From NCBI GenBank assembly GCA_035606695.1, contig DATNEW010000027.1, positions 62,001 to 126,000 on the forward strand: DNA of 64,000 nucleotides, given 5' to 3'. Positions 25,678-33,690 of the stretch are shown here, one piece after another. Position 1 is the stretch's first letter; each line of letters starts with the position of its first letter. The DNA comes from Gemmatimonadaceae bacterium. GTDB taxonomy: Bacteria > Gemmatimonadota > Gemmatimonadetes > Gemmatimonadales > Gemmatimonadaceae. The notes beneath the pieces are model-generated. The model was not told the DNA's origin. It worked only from the letters and a program-made list of their open reading frames with translations, and did no database searches. The position numbers were made by a program, and so were the translations under genes.

Positions 25678-27005
25678 CACACACGGATACCGCCGCGCCC
25701 GCGGCCGGGACCAAGAGCTACGAGAAGCGACTGCTGCGGGCGATTCCCGGCGGCGCGCACACCTATTCCCGCGGCTTCGATCAGTTTCCGGCAAACGCGC
25801 CCGAGATTCTGGAGCGCGGCGAAGGCGCGTACGTGTTCGATCCCGATGGCCGTCGGTATCTCGACTATGGGATGGCGTTGCGCGCCGTGATTCTCGGCTA
25901 CAGCGAGCCGCGCGTGAATCAGGCCGCGTGGCGTGCGATCGAGCAGGGGAACAATCTGACACGTCCGTCGGTGGTGGAGCTCGAAGCGGCGGAAACGCTG
26001 ATCGATCTCATCGACTCCGTCGACATGGTGAAGTTCACGAAGAACGGCTCGACCGCAACGAGCGCCGCGGTGAAGCTGGCGCGCGCGTACACGGGCCGGA
26101 CGCTCGTGGCTCGCTGTCTCGACCATCCATTTTTTTCGTATGACGACTGGTTCATCGGCTCGACGGTGATGAATCGCGGCGTGCCCGACGAGATCTCGTC
26201 GCAGACGAAGCTCTTTCGCTTCAACGATGTGGACAGCTTCGAGCGGTTGATCAAGGAATTCCCGGGGCAGATTGCGTGCGCCATGCTCGAGCCGGCGACT
26301 TCCGTGGCGCCGGAGCCGGGATACCTCGAGCGCATGCGCGAGCTGTGCTCGGCGAACGGCATCGTCCTCGTGTTCGACGAGATGATCACGGGATTCCGCT
26401 GGCACGTCAAAGGCGCGCAGCATTTCTACGGCGTGCAGCCGGATCTCTGCACGTTCGGAAAAGCGATGGCGAACGGGTTTTCGGTTGCCGCCGTGGCGGG
26501 CAAGCGCGAGATCATGGAATTGGGGTCGATCGAGCTCGAGGGACGCGAGCGCGTATTCCTTCTGTCGACGACGCACGGCGCGGAGATGTGCGGGTTGGCG
26601 GCCTTCATGGAGACCGTGCGGCTCATCGAGAGCGAAGGCGTCGTCGACCACGTGTGGCAGTACGGTCGCGATCTGCTTGCCGGCCTCAACGCGCTCGCCA
26701 AGCGACATGGTGTCGAGCAGAGCTTCGTCGCGGGCGGTGTGGAGTGCTCGCCGTACTATCTCACGCTCGATGAGCGCGGCGCCGCGTCGATGCCGCTGCG
26801 CACGCTCTTCGCGCAAGAGATGGTGAAGGGCGGAGTGCTGATGCCGTGGATCGCGCTATCCAGCGCGCACGGAGCGGCTGAGCTCACGGCGACGCTCGAC
26901 GCGGCGGACCGTGCGCTGGCGGTGTATGCCGCGGCCGTACGCGACGGCGTCGACGAATATCTCGAAGGCGAAGCGATTCGTCCGGTGTTCCGGCGATTCA
27001 ATTGA
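25674..27005 (+). CDS. Class III PLP aminotransferase (glutamate-1-semialdehyde aminomutase-like)
   Basis: The protein has 443 residues with ATGA overlap upstream. AIPGGAHTYSRGFDQFP is the N-terminal signature of the GSA aminomutase-like group. FTKNGSTATSAAVKLARAYT binds PLP phosphate, Asp235 lies in VLVFDEMITGF, and the Schiff-base Lys263 lies in TFGKAMANG. Heme-type GSA aminomutase is unlikely in this context. In glycan loci such proteins are thought to aminate keto- or aldo-sugars. Coupled to the preceding oxidoreductase and the following SDR, it may put an extra amino group on a nonulosonic acid or its precursor. That role is inferred, not known. Confidence 0.8.
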   Translation: MTHTDTAAPAAGTKSYEKRLLRAIPGGAHTYSRGFDQFPANAPEILERGEGAYVFDPDGRRYLDYGMALRAVILGYSEPRVNQAAWRAIEQGNNLTRPSVVELEAAETLIDLIDSVDMVKFTKNGSTATSAAVKLARAYTGRTLVARCLDHPFFSYDDWFIGSTVMNRGVPDEISSQTKLFRFNDVDSFERLIKEFPGQIACAMLEPATSVAPEPGYLERMRELCSANGIVLVFDEMITGFRWHVKGAQHFYGVQPDLCTFGKAMANGFSVAAVAGKREIMELGSIELEGRERVFLLSTTHGAEMCGLAAFMETVRLIESEGVVDHVWQYGRDLLAGLNALAKRHGVEQSFVAGGVECSPYYLTLDERGAASMPLRTLFAQEMVKGGVLMPWIALSSAHGAAELTATLDAADRALAVYAAAVRDGVDEYLEGEAIRPVFRRFN

Positions 27006-27784
27006 GCGCGATGCTGCTCGACGGAAAAGTCGTGGTGGTTGCCGGGGGCGCGGGGCTGCTGGGCAAAGCCTTCACGTCCGGCATCGTGCGGCACGGCGCC
27101 ACCGCGATCGTCGCGGACGCGTCGGAAGAGCGCGGCGTTGCGGTGTGCAATGAATTGCGCGCGGCCACGCCTGCCGCGCGCGTGGAGTACGTGCGTCTCG
27201 ACATCACCAACGCGGACTCGATCGTGGCCGCGATTGAGCGCATCGCGTCCAGACACGGACGAATCGATGCGCTGGTGAATACGGCGTATCCGCGCAACGC
27301 GCGATACGGGCGCCACGTCGAGGACGTGACGTACGAAGACTTCTCCGAGAACGTCTCGGTGCATCTCGGCGGATACTTTCACACGACGAAGCATTTCGGC
27401 AAATACTTTCGCGAGCGGGGAGCGGGCAACATCGTGAGTCTTGGCTCGATCTACGGGGTCGTCGCGCCGAGATTCGAGATCTATGAAGGCACGCCGATGA
27501 CGACGCCGGTCGAATACGCGGCGATCAAATCGGGCGTCATTCATCTCACGCGGTATTTCGCGCGCTACTATCGCTCGGCGGGCGTGCGCGTGAACTGCAT
27601 CAGCCCCGGCGGCATCAAGGATCGGCAACCCGAATCGTTCGTCGCGCGGTACTCGCAACACGCCGCGAACGGTGACTTGCTGCAGCCGAACGACGTGGTG
27701 GGAACGCTCGTGTTTTTGCTCTCCGATCTGTCGGCGGCGATCACCGGACAGAATCTCGTGGTCGACGCGGGGTGGACGCTATGA
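27002..27784 (+). CDS. Short-chain dehydrogenase/reductase
   Basis: The protein has 260 residues if the TTG at 27002 (overlapping the previous stop) is used, or 257 from the ATG at 27011. It has a glycine-rich cofactor loop VVVAGGAGLLGKAF, the NTAYPRNARYG region, SLGSIYGVVAP with the catalytic Ser, and VEYAAIKSG with the Y-x-x-x-K pair. It is a complete SDR fold ending GQNLVVDAGWTL. SDR genes sit beside neuB/neuC-type genes in Campylobacter ptm-type legionaminic acid loci, where their exact role is not settled. The stop overlaps the neuB-like start. Confidence 0.85.
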   Translation: MSAMLLDGKVVVVAGGAGLLGKAFTSGIVRHGATAIVADASEERGVAVCNELRAATPAARVEYVRLDITNADSIVAAIERIASRHGRIDALVNTAYPRNARYGRHVEDVTYEDFSENVSVHLGGYFHTTKHFGKYFRERGAGNIVSLGSIYGVVAPRFEIYEGTPMTTPVEYAAIKSGVIHLTRYFARYYRSAGVRVNCISPGGIKDRQPESFVARYSQHAANGDLLQPNDVVGTLVFLLSDLSAAITGQNLVVDAGWTL

Positions 27785-28827
27785 GCGTTGCCGTCGGAAC
27801 CCGGCGTATCGGTGATGGTGCGCCCTGTTACGTGATCGCCGAGGCCGGCGTGAACCACAACGGGGATGCCGAGCTCGCGCATCGGCTGGTGGACATCGCG
27901 GCCGACGCGGGCGCGGACGCGGTGAAGTTTCAGACGTTCGATCCCGATCTGCTCGCGAGTCCCGGCGCCGTGAAGGCGGATTATCAGATCGAGAATACCG
28001 GAACGGGCGGCTCGCAGCACGAAATGCTGATGGCGCTCACGCTACCGCGTTCGGTCTTCGCGGACCTGGCGCGCCATGCGACCGAGCGACGGATCGAGTT
28101 TCTCTCGACGCCGTTCGATCTGAACAGCGCGGACCTCCTGGCCGACATCGGCGTGAGCGCGTTCAAGATCGGATCGGGTGAGGTGACGAACCATCCTTTT
28201 CTCGCGCGGTTGGCGGGTTTCGGTCGTCCGCTGTTGCTCTCGACGGGCATGAGCACGCTCGACGAGGTCGTCGCCGCGGTCGGCGTGATTCAGCGCTCGG
28301 GCAATCCGCCGCTCGCGCTCTTTCACTGCGTCACGAGCTATCCCGTCGATGCCGCGGCGTGCAACCTGCGCGCGATGCAGACGCTGCGCGACCGATTCCG
28401 CGTGCCGGTGGGGTGGAGCGATCACACCGTCGGCGGAGTCGTGAGTATCGCGGCGGTGGCGTTGGGGGCGGAGTTGATCGAGAAGCATTTCACCGTCGAT
28501 CGCACGTTGCCGGGGCCGGATCACGCGGCGTCGCTCGAGCCGGACGAGCTGCGCACGCTCGTCGCCGACATTCGCTCGACGGAATCCGCGCTGGGCGACG
28601 GCCGCAAGGTGCCGGCGGCGTGTGAATTAGGAATCTCTAAAGTCGCGCGGCGCAGCCTGCACTTCAGCGGCAATCTGCCGGCGGGGCACGCGGTGCGGCC
28701 GAATGATCTCGTGGCGCTGCGGCCGGCAACGGGTTTGTCGCCCGCGCTGCACGACCAGCTCGTGGGTCGAGTGTTGCGCGTCGACGTCGCGCGCGGCGAC
28801 ATCGTTCGCGAGGACCAGCTTGTCTGA
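27781..28827 (+). CDS. neuB: N-acylneuraminate / nonulosonic acid synthase (NeuB/LegI family)
   Basis: The protein has 348 residues; the ATG overlaps the SDR stop. The TIM barrel has EAGVNHNGDAELAHRLVD, DAVKFQTFDPD, FKIGSGEVTNHPFL and FHCVTSYPVD. These are followed by VGWSDHTVGG and EKHFTVDRTLPGPDH, the PEP- and metal-binding landmarks. A C-terminal SAF (antifreeze-like) domain begins around GISKVARRSLHFSGNL. The enzyme condenses PEP with a ManNAc-type six-carbon sugar to make a nine-carbon 2-keto acid. The LegB- and LegC-like genes at 34522 and 35531 point to a legionaminic rather than sialic acid substrate. Confidence 0.92.
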   Translation: MSVAVGTRRIGDGAPCYVIAEAGVNHNGDAELAHRLVDIAADAGADAVKFQTFDPDLLASPGAVKADYQIENTGTGGSQHEMLMALTLPRSVFADLARHATERRIEFLSTPFDLNSADLLADIGVSAFKIGSGEVTNHPFLARLAGFGRPLLLSTGMSTLDEVVAAVGVIQRSGNPPLALFHCVTSYPVDAAACNLRAMQTLRDRFRVPVGWSDHTVGGVVSIAAVALGAELIEKHFTVDRTLPGPDHAASLEPDELRTLVADIRSTESALGDGRKVPAACELGISKVARRSLHFSGNLPAGHAVRPNDLVALRPATGLSPALHDQLVGRVLRVDVARGDIVREDQLV

Positions 28828-29974
28828 GCTGCGACGACTTGCGGTGCTCACCACGGGCCGGCAGGACTACGGCATCCTGCGCAGCACGCTCGAGCTGCTC
28901 GGCGAAACTGGTCAACCGGACGTCGCGCTGTGGGCGGGCGGCATGCTGCTGAGCGAGCGATTCGGTCGCGCGATCGATCTCGTGCGCGCGGATGGACTGA
29001 CGGTGAGCCGGGAACTGCCGTTCGTCTCGGATCCGCCGGACCAGACGCGCGACACGGCGCGTGCGCTCGCCGCCGTTGGCGACGCGTTGGCTGAAGACCG
29101 GCCGGACGCGCTGATGTTGGTGGGCGACCGCTATGAAACCGCCGCGGCTGCGATCGCCGCGACGCTCGCCCGCGTACCGATCGTGCATTTGCACGGCGGC
29201 GAAGAAACCGAAGGCGCGATCGACAACGCGTTTCGGCATGCGATCACGAAGCTCAGCCACCTACATCTCGTGAGTCATCCGGCGTACGCGGCGCGCGTGC
29301 GGCAGATGGGCGAGCCGGATGCGAGCGTGATCATCGTTGGATCGCCGGGAACGGACAACCTCTATCGCGACGATCTGCCGTCGATCGCGGATCTCGAGAA
29401 GCGGCTGGGCCGCGCGCTGACGCCACCCATCGTGCTGGTAACGATGCATCCCACCACGCTCGGCGGCGATCCGCGGGCCGAGACGAACGCGGTTGCGGAA
29501 GCGATGGCGCGGGTAAACGCGACGTACGTGATCACGGCACCGAATACCGATACGGGCGGAACAGCGATCGACGACGTGTGGCGCGCATGGACGGCGCCTC
29601 GCGCGAACGCGCTCTATGTCGATGCGCTCGGCGCGACGAATTATTGGGCGCTGCTGCGCGCGACCGCGGCGGTGCTGGGGAATTCGTCGAGCGGCATTCT
29701 CGAGGCGCCGTCGGCGGGCGTGCCGGTCGTGAACGTCGGCGATCGTCAACAGGGGCGAATTCGCATGGGGTGGGTGCGCGACGTTCCGGCGGAGACGGAC
29801 CGAATCGAAGCGGCGTTGCGCGAAGCGTTGGCCGCGGGCGCGCCCGAACGCGCGAGCGGGCGCGGCGGCGCGGACGTTCCGCGCGGACCGGTCGCGCCGC
29901 GCATCGTTGATGCGCTCCGCGCGTGGGACCTGCCATGTCCGCCGCGAAAGCGTTTTGTGGAGCGCGTGCCATGA
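28820..29974 (+). CDS. neuC: NDP-GlcNAc 2-epimerase, hydrolysing (NeuC/LegG family)
   Basis: The protein has 384 residues from a TTG at 28820 that overlaps the neuB-like stop by eight bases; no better start is visible before LAVLTTGRQDYGILR. Family motifs include LMLVGDRYETAAAA, HLHGGEETEGAIDNAFRHAI, VGSPGTDNL and GNSSSGILEAPSAGVPVVN. These enzymes epimerise and hydrolyse UDP- or GDP-linked GlcNAc derivatives to ManNAc-type sugars that feed NeuB. Its place between the NeuB-like gene and a CBS-nucleotidyltransferase mirrors the Campylobacter legionaminic acid order, where GDP-linked intermediates are used. Confidence 0.9.
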   Translation: MSELRRLAVLTTGRQDYGILRSTLELLGETGQPDVALWAGGMLLSERFGRAIDLVRADGLTVSRELPFVSDPPDQTRDTARALAAVGDALAEDRPDALMLVGDRYETAAAAIAATLARVPIVHLHGGEETEGAIDNAFRHAITKLSHLHLVSHPAYAARVRQMGEPDASVIIVGSPGTDNLYRDDLPSIADLEKRLGRALTPPIVLVTMHPTTLGGDPRAETNAVAEAMARVNATYVITAPNTDTGGTAIDDVWRAWTAPRANALYVDALGATNYWALLRATAAVLGNSSSGILEAPSAGVPVVNVGDRQQGRIRMGWVRDVPAETDRIEAALREALAAGAPERASGRGGADVPRGPVAPRIVDALRAWDLPCPPRKRFVERVP

Positions 29975-31029
29975 GGTGGAGCAAGGAGCTGGATACCGGA
30001 TTGTCGAACCTATGTGTCCGAAACACCGCCACGCTGTTCGAGGCGCTGCAGGCCATCGACAGCGGCGCCGAGTCGATCGTGTTCGTGTGCGATGAGAGTG
30101 GAAAGATCATTGGATCGCTCTCGGACGGCGATGTTCGCCGCGCGCTGCTTTCGGGTGCGGCGCTCTCGGACTCCTGCCTCGAACGCGTGATGAATCGCCA
30201 GTTCGCGTGGGTGACGCCGTCCGCGGGTCGTGCGGAGGTGTTGGACATCATGCGCGCGCGCGACGTCGGACAGTTGCCGGTGCTCGACGAACACGGGCGG
30301 TTGTGCGGGCTTCACACCGTCGGTCAGATCATGTCGGCGGCGCACCGCACGAATGCCGCGGTGATTCTCGCCGGCGGTCGCGGCACGCGGCTGCATCCGC
30401 TTACGGAGACTGTGCCGAAGCCGATGGTGACCGTCGCGGGCCGGCCGATCCTCGAGCGGTTGGTGTTGCATCTCATGAGTTGCGGGATTCGCACGATCTA
30501 CATCTCGGTGAATTATCTGGCGCACGTCATCGAGGAGCATTTCGGCGACGGATCGCGCTTCGGCTGCCGCATCGAATATCTGCGCGAAGACCAACCGCTT
30601 GGCACCGGCGGGCCGTTGGCGCTCGTGAAGGATCGCGTCAGCGAGCCCGTCGTCGTGATGAACGGCGATCTCGTGACGCAGTGCGACGTGGGGGCGATGC
30701 TCGACTTTCACACGCAGGGCGGCTACACGGTGAGCATGGGATTGCGGCGGTACTGCTTCACGGTGCCGTTCGGCGTCGCGCGCGTGCAGGGTGAGCGGTT
30801 GCGGGAATTGATCGAGAAGCCGACGGAGCGAGAGTTGATCAACGCCGGCGTGTACGTGCTGTCGCCGGAGGTGTTGCAGCACATTCCGCGTGGCCGTGAG
30901 TATCCGATCACGGAGTTGTTCAACTATTGCCTGCGCGAAGCACTGCCCGCGGGCGCGTTCCTGATCGAAGAAGAGTGGGTGGACGTGGGCCAGCATCATG
31001 AACTGCAGCGCGCGCGCGGCGAGCAGTGA
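29971..31029 (+). CDS. CBS-domain sugar nucleotidyltransferase (PtmE-like)
   Basis: The protein has 352 residues with ATGA overlap. Two CBS motifs fill residues 1-120 (SIVFVCDESGKIIGSLSDGD and RDVGQLPVLDEHGRLCG). They are followed by a nucleotidyltransferase with ILAGGRGTRLHP (132-143), VPKPMV around Lys150, VMNGDLVTQCDV and LGTGGPLAL. This architecture is that of Campylobacter PtmE, a glucosamine-1-phosphate guanylyltransferase that opens the GDP-linked legionaminic acid route. Guanylyl specificity here is inferred from architecture and neighbours. The stop codon is the first base triplet of an 8-bp tandem repeat. Confidence 0.85.
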   Translation: MRWSKELDTGLSNLCVRNTATLFEALQAIDSGAESIVFVCDESGKIIGSLSDGDVRRALLSGAALSDSCLERVMNRQFAWVTPSAGRAEVLDIMRARDVGQLPVLDEHGRLCGLHTVGQIMSAAHRTNAAVILAGGRGTRLHPLTETVPKPMVTVAGRPILERLVLHLMSCGIRTIYISVNYLAHVIEEHFGDGSRFGCRIEYLREDQPLGTGGPLALVKDRVSEPVVVMNGDLVTQCDVGAMLDFHTQGGYTVSMGLRRYCFTVPFGVARVQGERLRELIEKPTERELINAGVYVLSPEVLQHIPRGREYPITELFNYCLREALPAGAFLIEEEWVDVGQHHELQRARGEQ

Positions 31030-31066
31030 CCTCGTGACCTCGTGACCTCGTGACCTCGTGACGTCG
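31027..31066 (+). repeat. 8-bp tandem repeat across a gene junction
   Basis: Four exact copies of tgacctcg and one variant (tgacgtcg) run back to back for 40 bases. The first copy contains the TGA stop of the nucleotidyltransferase gene, and the array ends directly before the ATG at 31067. Because 8 is not a multiple of 3, copy-number change would move the alternative GTG starts in the array in and out of frame and change the spacing for translational coupling. Confidence 0.9.
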
Positions 31067-32602
31067 ATGGCGCCGCGACGCGTGCTGCTCATGATCAATT
31101 GGTCCGCGCACTACACGGAGCTGGTGCGCGCGGCGCGATTGCTCGTCGAGTCGTCGCGATACGAGCCCGTGGTGATGTTCGCGCGGTCGTACCCGGGATT
31201 CGAGCGCGACATGGCGGCGAGCATTGCCGAAGGTTTCGTGACGCTCGGCTTCGACGGAGCGGTAGTGCGCTCGGCGCCGGCGGTGTCGACGGCGCCGCCA
31301 GCCGCGGAAGCGCCGAATGACTTCGACGCGGGCCCGTCACGCGGGCTGACCGCGCGCGCCAAAGGACTGCTGCTGACGATCGCCGGCTACCGGCGCGATG
31401 ACACGCTGCTGGCGGCGCCGGCGAGGACGCTCGCGATTCGGCGGCGGTTGCGCCACGCGCGACAGGTGCTCGCGCGCGAAAACATCTCGGCGTTGCTCCT
31501 GGCGAGCGACGACGTCGGCGCCGACACGGCGGAGTGGATTCGCGCGGCACATGGGCGCGGCGCTCCGGCCATCATTCTGCCGTTCACGATCGTGAAGCCG
31601 GGCGGGATCGCCGACGAATTGTACGTGCAGCGCGCGCACCAGCTCGAGACTCGAAGCAATCGGTTGGTGGCGAGATTCTTTCCGCGCTGGGCTCACGACC
31701 ATCATGGTCGCCGGCTGCTGCGGTTGCCGAGCGCGCGTGTCCTGGCGAAGGAAGTGACGCGGACGGCGCCGCCCGATCCCTGGCAGTGGAACAGCGGAGC
31801 GGCGGACGCGATCGCGCTCGAGAGCGAGTATGCCCGAGCGCATTACCGCTCCGCGGGATTTCCCGAACAGCAACTCGTTGTGACCGGCGCGCTGTTTTCC
31901 GATACGCTGGCGGGGGCGATCGCGAGCGCGTCCCAGCGGCGTGCCGCGTTAGGAGAGCAGTTCAACGTCGATCCGGCGCGTCCGCTCGCCGTGTTCGCGC
32001 TGCCGGGCGATCTATTCGGCGCGCTGCGACATCAGCCGGATTTTCGCGACTATCGCGAGATGATCGAGTTCGTCGTCGCGACGCTGCGCGCACTCGGCGC
32101 CGAAGTGCTGATTCGCCCGCATCCGTGCGACGACCTCGCCGCGCTCGACGGCATCGAAGCGACCGGCGCGCGCATCACCGACGTCGATACCGCCTTGCTC
32201 GTTCCGCTTTGCGATGTCTTTGTCACCAGTGCGTCGGCCACGCTGCGCTGGGCCGTGGCGTGCGGCAAGCCCGCGCTCAACTTCGATCTCTTCCGCAGCC
32301 GGTTCGACTATCTGGCGGCGCCGGGAACCGTCGCGGTTGAAACGAAGGAAGAATTCATCGATGCTGCATCGCGCTGGCTGGGCGATCGGTCGGCGCTCGC
32401 GGCCGCGGCAACCGCGCAGAAAGACGTGAGTGATCGCTGGGGTGCGTTGGACGGGCAGTGCGGCGCACGCGTCCTCGCGCTCTTCGATCGCCTCGTGCGC
32501 GAGCCGATGGCGCGCGAACCGATGGCGCGCGAGCGCGCGGCGGCCGTATCGAACCACACCTCCGCGGTGCTGCGGAGCGAACCACATACGAGGCACTCAT
32601 GA
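31067..32602 (+). CDS. GT-B-fold surface carbohydrate biosynthesis protein (unknown activity)
   Basis: The protein has about 511 residues from the ATG at 31067; a GTG at 31058 inside the tandem repeat is possible. The protein looks like a two-domain GT-B or epimerase-like fold: an N-terminal Rossmann start (RRVLLMINWSAHYTELVRAA), then a second half with LAVFALPGDLFGALRH, EVLIRPHPCDDLAALD and CDVFVTSASATLRWAVACGK. The last is a nucleotide-sugar or polyprenol-binding-like Ser/Thr-rich loop common in capsule transferases. No catalytic family can be named. The C-terminus contains REPMAREPMARER, from a 15-bp DNA repeat (about 32499-32534). Position next to NeuB/NeuC genes makes it a candidate nonulosonic-acid transferase. 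Confidence 0.6.
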   Translation: MAPRRVLLMINWSAHYTELVRAARLLVESSRYEPVVMFARSYPGFERDMAASIAEGFVTLGFDGAVVRSAPAVSTAPPAAEAPNDFDAGPSRGLTARAKGLLLTIAGYRRDDTLLAAPARTLAIRRRLRHARQVLARENISALLLASDDVGADTAEWIRAAHGRGAPAIILPFTIVKPGGIADELYVQRAHQLETRSNRLVARFFPRWAHDHHGRRLLRLPSARVLAKEVTRTAPPDPWQWNSGAADAIALESEYARAHYRSAGFPEQQLVVTGALFSDTLAGAIASASQRRAALGEQFNVDPARPLAVFALPGDLFGALRHQPDFRDYREMIEFVVATLRALGAEVLIRPHPCDDLAALDGIEATGARITDVDTALLVPLCDVFVTSASATLRWAVACGKPALNFDLFRSRFDYLAAPGTVAVETKEEFIDAASRWLGDRSALAAAATAQKDVSDRWGALDGQCGARVLALFDRLVREPMAREPMARERAAAVSNHTSAVLRSEPHTRHS

Positions 32603-33612
32603 AGGCGGCAGTGATCGGCGTTGGACGCATGGGACGACGACATGCCGCGGTGCTCCGCGGCATGGGCTTCGACATTGCCGGCGTCAGCGATCCGAGTGAG
32701 GCGGCTTTGGAAGCGGCGCGCACCGAGCTTGGGCTCGAGTCAGAGAACTTGTATCGCGATCCCGCGCAGCTGCTCACGTCGACGTCTCCGGAGGCCGTGG
32801 TGATTGCCACGACCGCCGACTGCCACGCACCGCTCACGTTGCGGGCGGTGCTGGCCGGCGCGCGTTACGTGCTGTGCGAGAAGCCGATGGCGGTCTCGCT
32901 CGCTGAATGCGACGCGATGATCGCGGCGTGCAAGGAGCGTGACGTGCGCCTGGCGATCAACCATCAGCGTCGCTACATGCCCCAGTTCGAGGTAGCGCGC
33001 GACATCGTCGAATCGCCCGAGTTCGGTGGTTTGCGCGGCATGACGGTCGTCGCCGGGAACATGGGACTCGCGATGAACGGCAGCCACTTCCTCGAGATCT
33101 TCATGCATTGGACGGGTGAGACGCCGCGCACGATCGCGGCGTCGTTCTCCGACGTGGAAGTTCCGAATCCGCGCGGCGCACAATTCCGCGACGCGTCCGG
33201 ATTCCTGCGCGTGACGACCGCCTCGGGACGGCGGTTGACGATCGATGCCGAAGCGGACGCCGGTCACGGGCTGTTGAGTGTCTACATGGGACACAACGGC
33301 CAACTCGTCGTGGACGAGCTCACGGGCGTTGCCACGACGGAAATCCGAACATCGGAACAGCGCGGGCGTCCGACAACGTTGTACGGCCTTCCCGCCGAAG
33401 GGTCGCGCCAGCAATTCACCGCGGATCTCAATGTTGCGATCCGCGCGCTGTGGGAGCGACTGCTTGCCGGCGAGAGCGTGCCGAGCGGCGAGGATTCCCG
33501 CCGCGTGATCGAATGTCTGGTCACGGCGTATGTGTCACATGAGCGCGGCGGCGTGCCGGTCGCGTTCGATCCATCGTCGTTGCCGCGCGAGCGTCGATTT
33601 GCCTGGGCCTGA
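32599..33612 (+). CDS. Gfo/Idh/MocA-family oxidoreductase
   Basis: The protein has 337 residues; the ATG overlaps the previous stop. The NAD(P) loop AAVIGVGRMGRRHAAVL and the intact YVLCEKPMAVSLAECDAMI, with the catalytic Lys of E-K-P, are present, followed by AINHQRRYMPQFEVARDIVE. It is a canonical member, unlike the one at 24652. It may oxidise or reduce an NDP-sugar or a nonulosonic acid precursor. It is followed by a 65-base gap holding five 14-bp tandem repeats before the formyltransferase gene. Confidence 0.82.
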   Translation: MKAAVIGVGRMGRRHAAVLRGMGFDIAGVSDPSEAALEAARTELGLESENLYRDPAQLLTSTSPEAVVIATTADCHAPLTLRAVLAGARYVLCEKPMAVSLAECDAMIAACKERDVRLAINHQRRYMPQFEVARDIVESPEFGGLRGMTVVAGNMGLAMNGSHFLEIFMHWTGETPRTIAASFSDVEVPNPRGAQFRDASGFLRVTTASGRRLTIDAEADAGHGLLSVYMGHNGQLVVDELTGVATTEIRTSEQRGRPTTLYGLPAEGSRQQFTADLNVAIRALWERLLAGESVPSGEDSRRVIECLVTAYVSHERGGVPVAFDPSSLPRERRFAWA

Positions 33613-33620
33613 CCGCCGCC

Positions 33621-33690
33621 GATGCCGGCGATCCGATGCCGGCGATCCGATGCCGGTGATCCGATGCGGGTGATCCGATGCGGGTGATCT
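33621..33690 (+). repeat. 14-bp tandem repeat overlapping the formyltransferase start codon
   Basis: Five head-to-tail 14-bp units read gatgccggcgatcc twice, gatgccggtgatcc, gatgcgggtgatcc and gatgcgggtgatct. Each contains an ATG. The ATG of the fifth unit (33678) is the real start of the formyltransferase; the four upstream ATGs lead to short out-of-frame or stopped frames. The gradient of substitutions suggests duplication outward from the gene start. Confidence 0.9.

Noticed and set aside
25674-27005. Glutamate-1-semialdehyde aminomutase of heme synthesis
   Set aside because: The sequence is GSA-aminomutase-like, but the gene overlaps sugar genes on both sides and no heme genes are present.
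31027-33690. CRISPR-like arrays
   Set aside because: The 8-bp and 14-bp repeats are contiguous with no spacers, and no cas genes are present.
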